DNA of 64,000 nt from Melioribacteraceae bacterium (GTDB taxonomy: Bacteria > Bacteroidota > Ignavibacteria > Ignavibacteriales > Melioribacteraceae): NCBI GenBank assembly GCA_030584085.1, contig CP129490.1, positions 2,451,511 to 2,515,510 of the forward strand, in the 5' to 3' direction. Positions within the stretch are counted from its first letter, which is position 1, and the number at the start of each line of letters is the position of its first letter. This document shows positions 1 through 9,108 of this stretch, one piece after another. The position numbers and the translations under genes are program-made. The notes beneath the pieces are model-generated. The model was given only the letters and a program-made list of their open reading frames with translations. It made no database searches and was not told where the DNA came from.

Positions 1-3000
1 GCCCAAACTTCCATTTCTCCAAATCTCTGTCCACCGAATTGTGCTTTACCACCAAGCGGTTGTTGAGTAATTAACGAGTATGGTCCTATTGAACGAGCGT
101 GAATCTTATCATCAACCATATGCCCTAATTTGAGCATATAAATATATCCGCAAGTAACTTTTTGATGGAATCTTTCACCTGATCTTCCATCATATAACCA
201 AGTTTTACTTCCTTTATTTAATCCGGCTTCTTCCATCCAACCTTCTACATCTTTTACTGAAGCGCCATCAAAAATCGGAGTTTCAAACTTCAATCCTAAT
301 TGTTTACCAACCCAACCAAGTGCAGTTTCATATAACTGACCAAGGTTCATACGTGAAGGTACGCCAAGTGGATTTAAAACTATATCAACAGGTGTTCCGT
401 CTTCGTGATAAGGCATATCTTCAACCGGTACTACTTTCGCAACAACACCTTTATTACCGTGGCGACCTGCCATTTTATCACCAACAGTTATTTTACGTTT
501 TTTAGCAACGTATACTTTAGCAAGTTGAACAATGCCAGGAGGAAGTTCATCACCTGATTGAATTTTAAGTTTCTCTCTTTTGTATTCTTCTTCCATCTCT
601 GATTTGATATTGAAGTAGTTTTTAAAGAGAGTTTTTATCATTTCATTGGTTTTCTTATTATCAAACCAATCATGTGTGTAATCTAATTTTGTGACGTCTT
701 CAATATTTGTGTAAGTATCATCTTTTATCGAAGTACCGCTCCTTAAAACAACACTTCCGTCAAGATCACGAATTCCGGTAGTAGTTTTACCATTTGAAAT
801 TTTCGTAAGCTTTAAAACCAATTTATTATAATGGTTCTCAACTTTTCTGCTATAATTAGATTCGAGTGCATCTAATTCTTTCTTTTCAATTTTTTTAGAT
901 TCGGCATCTTTTCTTTTTCTGCTGAAAAGTCTTGTTTTAATTACAATACCTTTTAATCCGGGAGGTGCTTTTAATGACGCATCTTTCACATCACCTGCTT
1001 TATCCCCAAATATTGCTTTAAGAAGTTTTTCTTCAGGTGTCGGATCAGTTTCTCCTTTTGGTGTAATTTTACCAATTAGAATATCACCTTCTTTAACTTC
1101 AGCACCTTCTCTAACAATACCATTTTCATCTAAATCTTTCGTTGCTTCCTCGCTAACGTTAGGAATATCACGGGTTAATTCTTCTTCGCCACGTTTAGTT
1201 TCTCTAACTTGCAATTCAAATTCTTCAATATGAATTGAAGTATAGACATCTTCCGCGACTAATCTTTCACTTAATACGATCGCATCTTCAAAGTTATAAC
1301 CACGCCAAGGCATAAAAGCAACCGATACGTTTTTACCAAGAGCTAATTCACCATTTTCAGTAGCAGGGCCATCAGCTAAAACATCCCCTTTCTTTACAAC
1401 TTGGTCAGTTTTAACAATTGGTTTTTGATTAAAACATGTTTCCTGGTTTGTACCGGAAAATTTTGTAAGATTATATTCTACTCTTCTTTCATCATCAAAG
1501 TTTGTCAATGCTTCAAAACTGTTTGCATCAACTTTGTACTTAACAATTAATTTTTTTGAATCGGAGTATTCAACAACACCATCATCTTCTGCAATAATTA
1601 AATTTCTAGAATCTCTCGCGGCTTTCCACTCCATACCTGTACCGACAATCGGTGCACTAGGTGTTAATAACGGTACTGCTTGACGCTGCATATTAGAACC
1701 CATGAGAGCTCTGTTCGCATCATCATGTTCTAAGAATGGGATTAGTGCTGCGGCAACAGAAACGATCTGTGCCGGAGCTACGTCCATATAATGAATAGTA
1801 TCCGGAGTAACGACCGGATATTCATCCTTAAATCTTGATTTAACTCTTGGATTAACAAATTTTCCACTATTATCCAAAGGAGCATTAGCTTGAGCTATAA
1901 CAAATTCATCTTCTTGATCTGCACTTAAATATTCTACATCATTAGTTACTTTACCATTTTTAACTTTTCTATACGGTGTTTCCAAAAATCCTAAGTGATT
2001 TACTTTTGAAAAAATAGTAAGAGATGAAATAAGACCAATGTTCGGACCTTCGGGAGTTTCGATCGGACAAAGCCTTCCATAATGGGAATGGTGAACGTCA
2101 CGAACTTCAAAACCGGCTCTTTCTCTGGTCAAACCACCCGGACCTAATGCAGAGACTCTTCTCTTGTGAGTTAACTCAGAAAGAGGATTGGTTTGATCCA
2201 TAAATTGAGATAACTGATTTGTACCGAAGAATGCGTTAATAACACTACTTATTGTTCTTGCATTTACCAAATCTTGTGGTTGCATGTTTTCCTGATCGCG
2301 CATATTCATTCTTTCCTTTATTGTACGCGCCATTCTTGCAAGCCCAACATTATATTGTTGCATTAACTGTTCACCAACAGTTCTAACTCTTCTATTTCCA
2401 AGGTGATCAATATCATCTATTGCAACATTACCGTTTTTCAATTTGATGATATTTTTCATAATTGCAATTATATCTTCTATAGTAAGGATTTTCACATCAG
2501 GCGAAATATCCAAACCTAATTTGTCATTCATTCTAAAACGGCCAACTTCACCTAAGTCATATCTTTTTTCATTAAAGAAAAGTTTATCAATTAAACCCTG
2601 TGCGGTATCAACATCAGGAGCTTCACCTGATCGCAATTGTCTATATATCGCAAATAAAGCTTCTTCTTTAGTTTTGGCTGTATCTTTTTTAAGAGTGTTC
2701 AGAATTAAGTCTTGATCAACTGATGTTTCCAGAGTAATCAATTCAACTTTTGTGAGAGAAGATCCTTTGAGAGCTTCGATAATTTCTTCAGTTAGTTCTT
2801 CGTCTTTCTGTGCGTAAATTTCACCTGTTGTAGTATCAATTATATCACTAGCAGCAACTCTTCCTGTATGTTCTTCGATATCTAGTTTCTTAACTGATAC
2901 TTCTTCAATTAAACTGAATAGATTTAAGATTTCCTCGTCAGTTGTATAATTTAAAGCTCTGAGAAGTGTAGTAGCCGGGAATTTCTTTCGTCTATCTATA

Positions 3001-3587
3001 TACACATACATCACATGATTAATATCCGTTGCAAATTCAACCCATGAACCTCTAAAAGGGATAATTCTGGCTGAATAGATCGGTGTTCCGTTAGGGTGCA
3101 CGTTTTGCGCAAAGGCAACACCAGGTGATCTGTGCAACTGACTTACAATAACTCTTTCCGCACCGTTGATAATAAATGTACCTCTTTCGGTCATATAAGG
3201 AAGGTTTCCTAAGTAAACTTCCTGTTCAACGGTATTCACAAATTCTTCCGTTTGATCATCACGCGTTGAAAGCCTTAATCTAGCTTTCAAAGGAGCCGAA
3301 TAAGTTAATCCCCTCTCTTCACATTCTTGAATCGAAAATCTTGGTTTTTCAATTGCATAATCAAGAAAATCGAGTCTATAAAATTCTTTGTTATCAAGAA
3401 TTGGAAAATTTGCTGTAAATACAGATTGCAGCCCTTTATCTTCTCTTTCTTTATTAGGAACTTTTAACTGTATAAAATCTTCGAAGGATTCAACTTGTAT
3501 GTTCAATAAATCTGGTGCATCTATAACGGAGGATATGGACGAGAACGTGATTCTGTTTGTCAACTTATTAATTTTTGATTTATCCAA
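1..3587 (-). CDS. rpoB: RNA polymerase beta subunit (3' end outside window)
   Basis: This is the catalytic-core beta subunit of RNA polymerase, with about 1195 codons inside the window and the C-terminus beyond base 1. The first bases still encode the conserved GGKAQFGGQRFGEMEVW segment near the C-terminal end of beta, so only a short tail is missing. No ATG fits the N-terminus. I place the start at a TTG (3587-3585) because a strong GGAGG lies five bases upstream and the following residues (DKSKINKLTNRITFSSI) look like a beta N-terminus. It follows rplL on the same strand, the standard rplKAJL-rpoBC order, with a hairpin-bearing gap between. Identity is certain; the start codon is well supported. 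Confidence 0.97.
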   Translation of the reverse strand, partial: MDKSKINKLTNRITFSSISSVIDAPDLLNIQVESFEDFIQLKVPNKEREDKGLQSVFTANFPILDNKEFYRLDFLDYAIEKPRFSIQECEERGLTYSAPLKARLRLSTRDDQTEEFVNTVEQEVYLGNLPYMTERGTFIINGAERVIVSQLHRSPGVAFAQNVHPNGTPIYSARIIPFRGSWVEFATDINHVMYVYIDRRKKFPATTLLRALNYTTDEEILNLFSLIEEVSVKKLDIEEHTGRVAASDIIDTTTGEIYAQKDEELTEEIIEALKGSSLTKVELITLETSVDQDLILNTLKKDTAKTKEEALFAIYRQLRSGEAPDVDTAQGLIDKLFFNEKRYDLGEVGRFRMNDKLGLDISPDVKILTIEDIIAIMKNIIKLKNGNVAIDDIDHLGNRRVRTVGEQLMQQYNVGLARMARTIKERMNMRDQENMQPQDLVNARTISSVINAFFGTNQLSQFMDQTNPLSELTHKRRVSALGPGGLTRERAGFEVRDVHHSHYGRLCPIETPEGPNIGLISSLTIFSKVNHLGFLETPYRKVKNGKVTNDVEYLSADQEDEFVIAQANAPLDNSGKFVNPRVKSRFKDEYPVVTPDTIHYMDVAPAQIVSVAAALIPFLEHDDANRALMGSNMQRQAVPLLTPSAPIVGTGMEWKAARDSRNLIIAEDDGVVEYSDSKKLIVKYKVDANSFEALTNFDDERRVEYNLTKFSGTNQETCFNQKPIVKTDQVVKKGDVLADGPATENGELALGKNVSVAFMPWRGYNFEDAIVLSERLVAEDVYTSIHIEEFELQVRETKRGEEELTRDIPNVSEEATKDLDENGIVREGAEVKEGDILIGKITPKGETDPTPEEKLLKAIFGDKAGDVKDASLKAPPGLKGIVIKTRLFSRKRKDAESKKIEKKELDALESNYSRKVENHYNKLVLKLTKISNGKTTTGIRDLDGSVVLRSGTSIKDDTYTNIEDVTKLDYTHDWFDNKKTNEMIKTLFKNYFNIKSEMEEEYKREKLKIQSGDELPPGIVQLAKVYVAKKRKITVGDKMAGRHGNKGVVAKVVPVEDMPYHEDGTPVDIVLNPLGVPSRMNLGQLYETALGWVGKQLGLKFETPIFDGASVKDVEGWMEEAGLNKGSKTWLYDGRSGERFHQKVTCGYIYMLKLGHMVDDKIHARSIGPYSLITQQPLGGKAQFGGQRFGEMEVW

Positions 3588-3622
3588 ACTAACCTCCAAA
3601 TGTGAAATTATAATCTTTGTTT

Positions 3623-3677
3623 GTCATTTTAAGAAATGACAGAAAGTGGTAAGACGTACTTCACCATCTTACCACTT
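3623..3677 (-). promoter_or_regulatory. rplL-rpoB intergenic double hairpin
   Basis: Read on the minus strand, the rplL-rpoB gap contains first an 11-bp perfect stem with a 12-base loop (arms 3667-3677 and 3644-3654), then a 7-bp stem with a 4-base loop (3623-3640), and then the rpoB Shine-Dalgarno sequence. In E. coli the same gap holds an attenuator and an RNase III processing site, so a similar role is plausible. On the opposite strand the large hairpin is followed by seven Ts, so it could also stop antisense transcription. The function is inferred from position. Confidence 0.5.
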
Positions 3678-3711
3678 CGGCATTTTTTTACAATTTATAT
3701 GATATTGCAAA

Positions 3712-4089
3712 CTACTTTAATTCTACTGTAGCGCCTGCTTCTTCAAGTTCTTTCTTGATTTTTTCGGCTTCGTCTTTTGAAACAGCTTCTTTAACAGGTT
3801 TTGGTGCACTATCAACAAGATCTTTTGCTTCTTTCAATCCTAATCCGGTATGAGCTCTAACAACTTTAATAACGTTGATTTTCTTATCACCAACACCAGC
3901 TAAGATAACATCAAATTCGGTCTTTTCTTCAGCTGCAGGAGCTGCGCCGCCAGCTGGAGCCGCACCCATTACCATCGGAGCCGCTGCTGTAACACCAAAT
4001 TCTTCTTCTAAAGCAGTTTTTAATTCTGCTGCTTCAACTAAGGTCAAACCCTTAATTTTCTCAACTATTTCTGCAATTTTCTCTGACAT
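3712..4089 (-). CDS. rplL: Ribosomal protein L7/L12
   Basis: This is the 125-residue stalk protein of the large ribosomal subunit, which recruits translation GTPases. The N-terminal dimerisation helices (about residues 1-35), an Ala/Gly/Pro-rich hinge (about 37-55) and a C-terminal domain containing [20 protein letters not shown] are all visible. Length and layout are typical of the family. The ATG has GGAGTT eight bases upstream. It lies 33 bases after rplJ and before rpoB in the conserved rplKAJL-rpoB operon. Confidence 0.98.
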   Translation of the reverse strand: MSEKIAEIVEKIKGLTLVEAAELKTALEEEFGVTAAAPMVMGAAPAGGAAPAAEEKTEFDVILAGVGDKKINVIKVVRAHTGLGLKEAKDLVDSAPKPVKEAVSKDEAEKIKKELEEAGATVELK

Positions 4090-4122
4090 TTTATAACTCC
4101 TTTGTTTGATTCTTTCTAATAA

Positions 4123-4644
4123 TTATGCTGCTTCTTTTTTACTGATTTGATCGATGCAGCTAACAACATCTCTCATTACAGCGTTAATTGCGCCGACAAT
4201 ACCAGTTGCCGGATTAGCGATACTTCCGATAATGCTTGCCATGATTTCATCCTTAGTAGGCATTGATGCAAGTATTTCCAACTGATCTTCGCCGTAATAA
4301 GTTGAATCGATATAGCAACCTTTGAATTTCAGATTCTTTTTATCATCAAAATATTTTTTAATGATTTTTGCCGGGGCAACAAAATTTTCTCCGGCAAAAG
4401 CAATACCGGTCATACCGGTAAGCTGACCCAAAAATTCATCGTATCCACCAGCATCTTGCAGCGCACGTTTTAAAAGCGTATTCTTAAAAACTTTATAAGT
4501 AGTTCCCTCTTTTTGAAAATCACGTCGAAGCTGACTAACATTTGCAACGTTAATCCCGTGATAATCAACAAGGAAAAGAGCAGTTGAATTGCTTACCAAG
4601 TCTTTAATTTCCGCAACGGATTCTGCTTTTTCTTGCTTATTCAT
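4123..4644 (-). CDS. rplJ: Ribosomal protein L10
   Basis: L10 is the 173-residue stalk base that anchors L7/L12 dimers to 23S rRNA. The N-terminal rRNA-binding part carries the FLVDYHGINVANVSQLRRDF-like block, and a helical C-terminus binds L12. The ATG is preceded by GGGAG. The 69-base gap from rplA holds a small 7-bp hairpin (arms ACATTAT/ATAATGT), the place where L10-L12 autoregulation acts in other bacteria; nothing in the sequence proves that here. Confidence 0.97.
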   Translation of the reverse strand: MNKQEKAESVAEIKDLVSNSTALFLVDYHGINVANVSQLRRDFQKEGTTYKVFKNTLLKRALQDAGGYDEFLGQLTGMTGIAFAGENFVAPAKIIKKYFDDKKNLKFKGCYIDSTYYGEDQLEILASMPTKDEIMASIIGSIANPATGIVGAINAVMRDVVSCIDQISKKEAA

Positions 4645-4713
4645 CTTACTCCCATGAAATTGACATTATATAAATAATGTAGAAGCATTTATTTATATGA
4701 GTGCGTAAACTTT

Positions 4714-5421
4714 TTAATCTTGTTTTACGGCGGAAGCAGTTTCATCTTTTGAAATTCTCAAACCAGGACCCATGGTACTGGAAAGATATAAGCTTCTTAC
4801 GTATTGACCCTTCGCTGAGGAAGGTTTCATTTTCATAATAGTTTTGATAAAAGCTTTGGCATTTTCTTCTAACTGCTGCTCAGTAAACGATAATTTACCA
4901 AGCGAAGCGTGAACAATACCCGCCTTTTCAACTCTAAATTCGATTTTCCCGGCTTTGACTTCTTTAACGGCGAGAGCAACATCGTTGGTAACTGTACCGC
5001 TTTTAGGATTCGGCATTAAACCTTTTGGTCCTAAAACTCTACCTAATTTACCTAGCTCAGCCATAGTATCGGGTGTGGCGATAATTACATCAATATCAGT
5101 CCAGCCACCTTTAATTTTTTCAAGATAGTCTTCAAATCCGGCATGATCAGCCCCGGCTGCTTTAGCTTCATCAGCTTTTGCACCTTTGGCAATCACAAGC
5201 ACTCTAACTTCTTTACCTGTTCCGTTCGGAAGTGAAACAGTGCCTCTAACCATTTGATCAGCGTGTCTAGGATCAACCCCAAGACGAATTGCACAATCAA
5301 GAGTTTCGTCAAACTTTACAGATGATAACTCTTTTAATGATTTAATTGCATCGGTTATAGAGTACTCTTTATTCTTGTCGAATTTTTCTCTAATTATTTT
5401 TACTCTTTTGGAACTTTTCAT
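4714..5421 (-). CDS. rplA: Ribosomal protein L1
   Basis: This 235-residue L1 protein forms the mobile stalk at the E site and often represses its own operon. Recognisable L1 segments include the [12 protein letters not shown] signature (around residues 135-150) and the [10 protein letters not shown]-terminus. Length is normal for the family. It starts 23 bases after rplK ends, so the two are very likely co-transcribed and possibly coupled. Confidence 0.98.
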   Translation of the reverse strand: MKSSKRVKIIREKFDKNKEYSITDAIKSLKELSSVKFDETLDCAIRLGVDPRHADQMVRGTVSLPNGTGKEVRVLVIAKGAKADEAKAAGADHAGFEDYLEKIKGGWTDIDVIIATPDTMAELGKLGRVLGPKGLMPNPKSGTVTNDVALAVKEVKAGKIEFRVEKAGIVHASLGKLSFTEQQLEENAKAFIKTIMKMKPSSAKGQYVRSLYLSSTMGPGLRISKDETASAVKQD

Positions 5422-5444
5422 TTAACTACCCAAAATTTAGTAAC

Positions 5445-5870
5445 TTAATCTTCTACTGTTATTCCCATGCTTCTTGCAGTACCGGAAACCATGCTCATTG
5501 CATGATCAACATCTGTCGCGTTAAGATCCGGCATCTTCATTTCAGCAATTTCTTTTACTTGAGCTTTTGTAACTTTTGCAACTTTTGTTTTATTTGGTTC
5601 CGCGGAACCTTTTTCAACTTTGGCAGCTTTTTTTAATAACACAGCTGCAGGAGGTGTTTTTGTGATAAATGTAAAGGATTTATCCGCATAAACAGTAATT
5701 ACAACAGGTATAATTAAACCAACTCTATCTTGTGTCTTTGCGTTAAATTGTTTACAAAACTCCATGATGTTAACGCCTTTTTGACCAAGAGCCGGTCCAA
5801 CTGGCGGAGAAGGATTAGCTTGTCCTGCCGGAATTTGTAGTTTGATGTAACCATCAATTTTCTTTGCCAT
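5445..5870 (-). CDS. rplK: Ribosomal protein L11
   Basis: L11 (141 residues) forms the GTPase-associated centre together with L10 and L12. The N-terminal domain has the proline-rich [20 protein letters not shown] block and the C-terminal RNA-binding domain ends in [12 protein letters not shown]. Length is exactly typical. An AGGTTG sequence precedes the ATG. It sits between nusG and rplA as in most bacteria. Confidence 0.98.
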   Translation of the reverse strand: MAKKIDGYIKLQIPAGQANPSPPVGPALGQKGVNIMEFCKQFNAKTQDRVGLIIPVVITVYADKSFTFITKTPPAAVLLKKAAKVEKGSAEPNKTKVAKVTKAQVKEIAEMKMPDLNATDVDHAMSMVSGTARSMGITVED

Positions 5871-5890
5871 AAGTCAACCTACTTAATAAA

Positions 5891-6436
5891 TTATTTTTCA
5901 AATTCTGCTTGAACAAAATCGATTTCCACAGGTGTTTTTCTGCCAAAAATGGAAACCATAACTTTCATTTTCATTTTCTCTTCATTCACTTCTTCAATCA
6001 GACCGGAGAAATTGTTGAACGGACCATCAATAATTTTAACGAAATCACCGGTTCTAAATAGAGTTTCGGTTCTTTCGGTATCATCATTTTTGGAAATTCT
6101 TCCAACAATTCTTTTGACTTCATCGGGTTGAAGTGGAACGGGAGCATTTGCATTACCAAGAAAACCCATAACCGAAGGTGTGTTTGAAATAAAATCCTTA
6201 ACACGGTTATCAATATCGGCTTGAATTAAGATATAACCTGGGAAGAAATTCTTAGTTTTAGTTTTCTTTTTACCGTCTTTAACTTCAAAAACTTTTTCGG
6301 TTGGAACCAAAACTTCGAATATTCGTGCACGAAGCTCATCGTTATCAGCCAATTCATTTTCAATCAGCGTTTTAACTTTATTCTCATGCCCGGAAAAAGT
6401 TCTAACAACGTACCATTTTGCGATGTTTTGATCCAA
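5891..6436 (-). CDS. nusG: Transcription antitermination factor NusG
   Basis: NusG (181 residues) binds RNA polymerase to suppress pausing and couples it to Rho or to the ribosome. The N-terminal NGN domain begins KWYVVRTFSGHENKVKTLIE and contains FFPGYILIQ; the KOW domain starts near residue 128 (FRTGDFVKIIDGPFNNFSG). The start is a TTG only two bases after the secE stop, which suggests translational coupling. No in-frame ATG would retain the NGN strand, so TTG is preferred. Confidence 0.96.
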   Translation of the reverse strand: MDQNIAKWYVVRTFSGHENKVKTLIENELADNDELRARIFEVLVPTEKVFEVKDGKKKTKTKNFFPGYILIQADIDNRVKDFISNTPSVMGFLGNANAPVPLQPDEVKRIVGRISKNDDTERTETLFRTGDFVKIIDGPFNNFSGLIEEVNEEKMKMKVMVSIFGRKTPVEIDFVQAEFEK

Positions 6437-6438
6437 TG

Positions 6439-6621
6439 TTAAAATAATCCTCTCATTATTTGCGAAACAGCCATGTCAACCGCATAAGTAAAAGCAGCGA
6501 GCATTAAGCAAACAACAATAACAATAGTTGTAGATTCTTTTAATTCATCTTTAGTTGGCCAAGTTACTTTTTTCATTTCCTTGACCACATCATTAAAAAA
6601 GTTGATAATTTTTTCTTTCAT
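6439..6621 (-). CDS. secE: Preprotein translocase subunit SecE
   Basis: This 60-residue protein is the small, single-span form of SecE that clamps SecY in the inner-membrane translocon. An amphipathic N-terminal segment with VVKEMKKVTWPTKDEL precedes one membrane helix at about residues 32-52. The W-P pair and the length match the minimal bacterial SecE. It lies between tRNA-Trp and nusG, the widely conserved position. Confidence 0.96.
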   Translation of the reverse strand: MKEKIINFFNDVVKEMKKVTWPTKDELKESTTIVIVVCLMLAAFTYAVDMAVSQIMRGLF

Positions 6622-6644
6622 CGTGTTTCCACTTTAAGCTTTCA

Positions 6645-6720
<76 letters not shown>

Positions 6721-6724
6721 GTGT

Positions 6725-6892
6725 TTATTTAGTTTCTTTAAAAATTACGTGTTTTCTTACAACTGGATCGTATTTCTTAAATTCTACTCTACCAGGATGA
6801 TTTCTTTTATTCTTGGTAGTCACATATCGGTAGCCTGTACCAGCAGTGCTTTCTAATATGATTCTTTGTCTTATGTTTTTGCTTTTAGCCAT
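6725..6892 (-). CDS. rpmG: Ribosomal protein L33
   Basis: This 55-residue large-subunit protein reads [16 protein letters not shown] at its start, followed by [25 protein letters not shown] use the ATG at 6892, not the TTG 18 bases upstream, because GGAG sits at the right distance and family members begin MAK. The C-terminal Cys pairs of zinc-binding L33 are absent, so this is the zinc-free type. It lies between tRNA-Thr and tRNA-Trp, where many bacteria have tuf. Confidence 0.95.
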   Translation of the reverse strand: MAKSKNIRQRIILESTAGTGYRYVTTKNKRNHPGRVEFKKYDPVVRKHVIFKETK

Positions 6893-6954
6893 TATAACTC
6901 CGGTAAACAATTTCTTTCTTAATCAGTGAAGCTTAACTTCACAAAATATCTTTG

Positions 6955-7027
6955 AGCTGATGACCGGGATTGAACCGGTGACCTCATCCTTACCAAGGAT
7001 GTGCTCTACCAACTGAGCTACATCAGC
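6955..7027 (-). tRNA. tRNA-Thr (anticodon GGT)
   Basis: The acceptor arms GCTGATG/CATCAGC, anticodon arm with loop TTGGTAA (anticodon GGT) and T-arm ACCGGTTCAATCCCGGT form a full cloverleaf of 73 bases. No CCA is encoded. It lies 12 bases downstream of tRNA-Gly. Confidence 0.97.
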
Positions 7028-7039
7028 AGGTTTTTGTTG

Positions 7040-7113
7040 AGCGGGAGACGGGACTCGAACCCGCGACCAACAGCTTGGAAGGCTGTGACTCTAGCCAACT
7101 GAGTTACTCCCGC
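7040..7113 (-). tRNA. tRNA-Gly (anticodon TCC)
   Basis: The acceptor arms GCGGGAG/CTCCCGC, anticodon stem ACAGC/GCTGT with loop CTTCCAA (anticodon TCC) and T-arm GCGGGTTCGAGTCCCGT define this 74-base tRNA. No CCA is encoded. A 168-base spacer with no recognisable gene separates it from tRNA-Tyr. Confidence 0.97.
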
Positions 7114-7281
7114 TTATAAAAATAATTTCAATATTTAATGAACAAATGAACGCAAAAAATCTCAGTACAATAGAATTTCTATTGAAAAGAGAATATAATC
7201 AACATATGTAAATCTGGAATGATCGGCGAAGTACGATAACAACGGGATTGTGATCTCCTTCAAACGATCTGAGTATTTGTG

Positions 7282-7365
7282 TGGGGAGGGAGGGAATCGA
7301 ACCCCCTAAGGCGTAAGCCAACGGATTTACAGTCCGCCCCAACTCTCCTACTTTGGCGCCTCCCC
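7282..7365 (-). tRNA. tRNA-Tyr (anticodon GTA)
   Basis: This 84-base class II tRNA has acceptor arms GGGGAGG/CCTCCCC, an anticodon loop CTGTAAA (anticodon GTA) and a long variable arm, as expected for bacterial tRNA-Tyr. No CCA is encoded. It is the first gene of the tRNA-rpmG-secE-nusG-ribosomal protein run. Confidence 0.97.
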
Positions 7366-7401
7366 ATGCAATTCGTCAAAATGTAAAAAACACGAGCAAT
7401 A

Positions 7402-7430
7402 AATATAGAGTGAATTATTTTGAAAAGCAA
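7402..7430 (-). promoter_or_regulatory. Sigma-70 promoter for the tRNA/ribosomal run
   Basis: On the minus strand TTGCTT is followed after exactly 17 bases by TATATT, about 37 bases before tRNA-Tyr. It lies between the comM terminator and the first tRNA, so it is well placed to drive the tRNA-rpmG-secE-nusG-rpl run. Confidence 0.65.
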
Positions 7431-7471
7431 GAAAGGTTTTTATTAAAAATTGGTTGGGTCTTTATACATAT

Positions 7472-7499
7472 AAAAAACAAGTTTCTCCAAGAAACTTGG
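7472..7499 (-). terminator. Rho-independent terminator after comM
   Basis: A 9-bp perfect stem (CAAGTTTCT/AGAAACTTG) with a three-base loop is followed on the minus strand by six Ts. It lies about 18 bases after the comM stop and upstream of the tRNA-run promoter. Confidence 0.8.
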
Positions 7500-7516
7500 T
7501 TTATTCATAAAAAAAA

Positions 7517-9055
7517 TTAGTGATTCCACAACTCCCTATCCAAACTGCGGTATTGAATTGCTTCACTAATGTGAGCCGGCTGAATATCAGCACTTCCTTC
7601 CAAATCTGCTATTGTGCGGCTTACTTTTAATATTCTATCATATGCTCTTGCCGAAAGACCAAGTTTTGTCATTGCCATTTTAAGTAACTCAGAACTTTGT
7701 TCATCAAGTTTACAATATTTTCTGATTTCTTTTGTGGGCATATCTGCATTATTATGAATTGACGGAGTGTCATTAAATCTTTTCAACTGAATATTTCTTG
7801 CTGTAACAACTCGTTTTCGGATATCGTTTGACGTTTCACCTTTCACATTTGAGGATAATTCCTTGTACTTAACTGCAGGAACTTCAATATGAATATCAAT
7901 TCTGTCTAATAACGGCCCGGATATTTTTGACATGTATTTTTGAATCATTCCTGAATTACATGTACACTCACGATTAGGATCAGTATAAAAACCGCAAGGG
8001 CAAGGATTCATTGCCGCGGCAAGCATAAAATTTGCCGGAAATTCAAGCGACATTTTAGATCTGCTTATTGTAACTTTATAATCTTCCATTGGTTGACGCA
8101 TAACTTCCAAAACATTCTTTTTGAATTCGGGTAGCTCATCTAAAAATAAAACTCCGTGATGTGCAAACGAAACTTCTCCCGGACGAGGGAATGTACCACC
8201 GCCAATTAATGCTGCATCGGAAACAGTGTGATGAGGACTCCGAAAAGGACGTTCTGTAATTAATGCTCGTTCTTTACTTAAAATTCCGGCAACCGAATGA
8301 ATTTTTGTAGTTTCGATTGCTTCATTAAAAGTCAATGGAGGTAGAATAGATGGGAATCTTTTTGCCAACATCGTTTTACCAGAACCTGGTGGCCCGATCA
8401 TTAGGATATTATGTCCGCCGGCTGCGGCAACTTCCAACGCACGTTTCACGTTTTCTTGTCCCTTAACATCCGAGAAATCAAGATTGTAAGAATTTACATG
8501 TGAGAACACTTCTTCTTTTTTGGTGACAATTGGTTCGAATTCTTTATCATTATTAAGAAAGGAAATTACATCGAGTAAGTTTTCCATACCAAAAACATTA
8601 AGTCCATCTACAATCGATGCTTCTTTTACTGAGTCTTTTGGAAGAATTAAATTTTTAAGTCCGCGTTTTCTTGCTTCAACCGCAATCGGCAGACCACCTT
8701 TTATCTTTCGAAGCGAACCATCCAAAGAAAGTTCACCTAGTAAAAGAGTTTCTTCCAGTTTAGTATTGCTAACATTTTCTAATGCTGCTAAAATTCCTAT
8801 TGCAATCGGTAAATCAAAAGCGCTTCCTTCCTTTTTTACATCAGCCGGAGCGAGATTGATTGTAACTTTCTTTTTAGGAAATTGAAACCCACTGTTTGAT
8901 ATTGCAGCGGTTACCCTTTCTTTACTTTCTTTTACTGCGGAATCGGGTAAACCAACTATACTAACACCCGGGATCTGTTTTTCTATGTGTGTTTCGACTT
9001 CAACGAGGAATGCATCAATGCCGTAAGTTGTGCAAGCAAATACTTTAGATAACAT
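7517..9055 (-). CDS. comM: YifB/ComM family AAA+ ATPase
   Basis: This 512-residue protein belongs to the Mg-chelatase-like YifB/ComM family. ComM is a hexameric helicase that helps branch migration during natural transformation, but many carriers are not known to be competent. The N-terminal Lon-like ChlI domain (about 20-145), a Walker A GPPGSGKT near residue 215, a Walker B VLFLDELPEF and a C-terminal Mg-chelatase domain with a zinc-like CPCG...CTC segment are visible. It is the last gene of its strand block before a terminator. Confidence 0.93.
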   Translation of the reverse strand: MLSKVFACTTYGIDAFLVEVETHIEKQIPGVSIVGLPDSAVKESKERVTAAISNSGFQFPKKKVTINLAPADVKKEGSAFDLPIAIGILAALENVSNTKLEETLLLGELSLDGSLRKIKGGLPIAVEARKRGLKNLILPKDSVKEASIVDGLNVFGMENLLDVISFLNNDKEFEPIVTKKEEVFSHVNSYNLDFSDVKGQENVKRALEVAAAGGHNILMIGPPGSGKTMLAKRFPSILPPLTFNEAIETTKIHSVAGILSKERALITERPFRSPHHTVSDAALIGGGTFPRPGEVSFAHHGVLFLDELPEFKKNVLEVMRQPMEDYKVTISRSKMSLEFPANFMLAAAMNPCPCGFYTDPNRECTCNSGMIQKYMSKISGPLLDRIDIHIEVPAVKYKELSSNVKGETSNDIRKRVVTARNIQLKRFNDTPSIHNNADMPTKEIRKYCKLDEQSSELLKMAMTKLGLSARAYDRILKVSRTIADLEGSADIQPAHISEAIQYRSLDRELWNH

Positions 9056-9108
9056 TTTCTTCGAAATTTAATTGTGTGAAATATCAATATAATGATTTTA
9101 TAGAAAAA

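Noticed and set aside
2443-3639. Open frames on the plus strand across rpoB
   Set aside because: They are antisense to an uninterrupted rpoB frame, have no start signals and no recognisable protein content.
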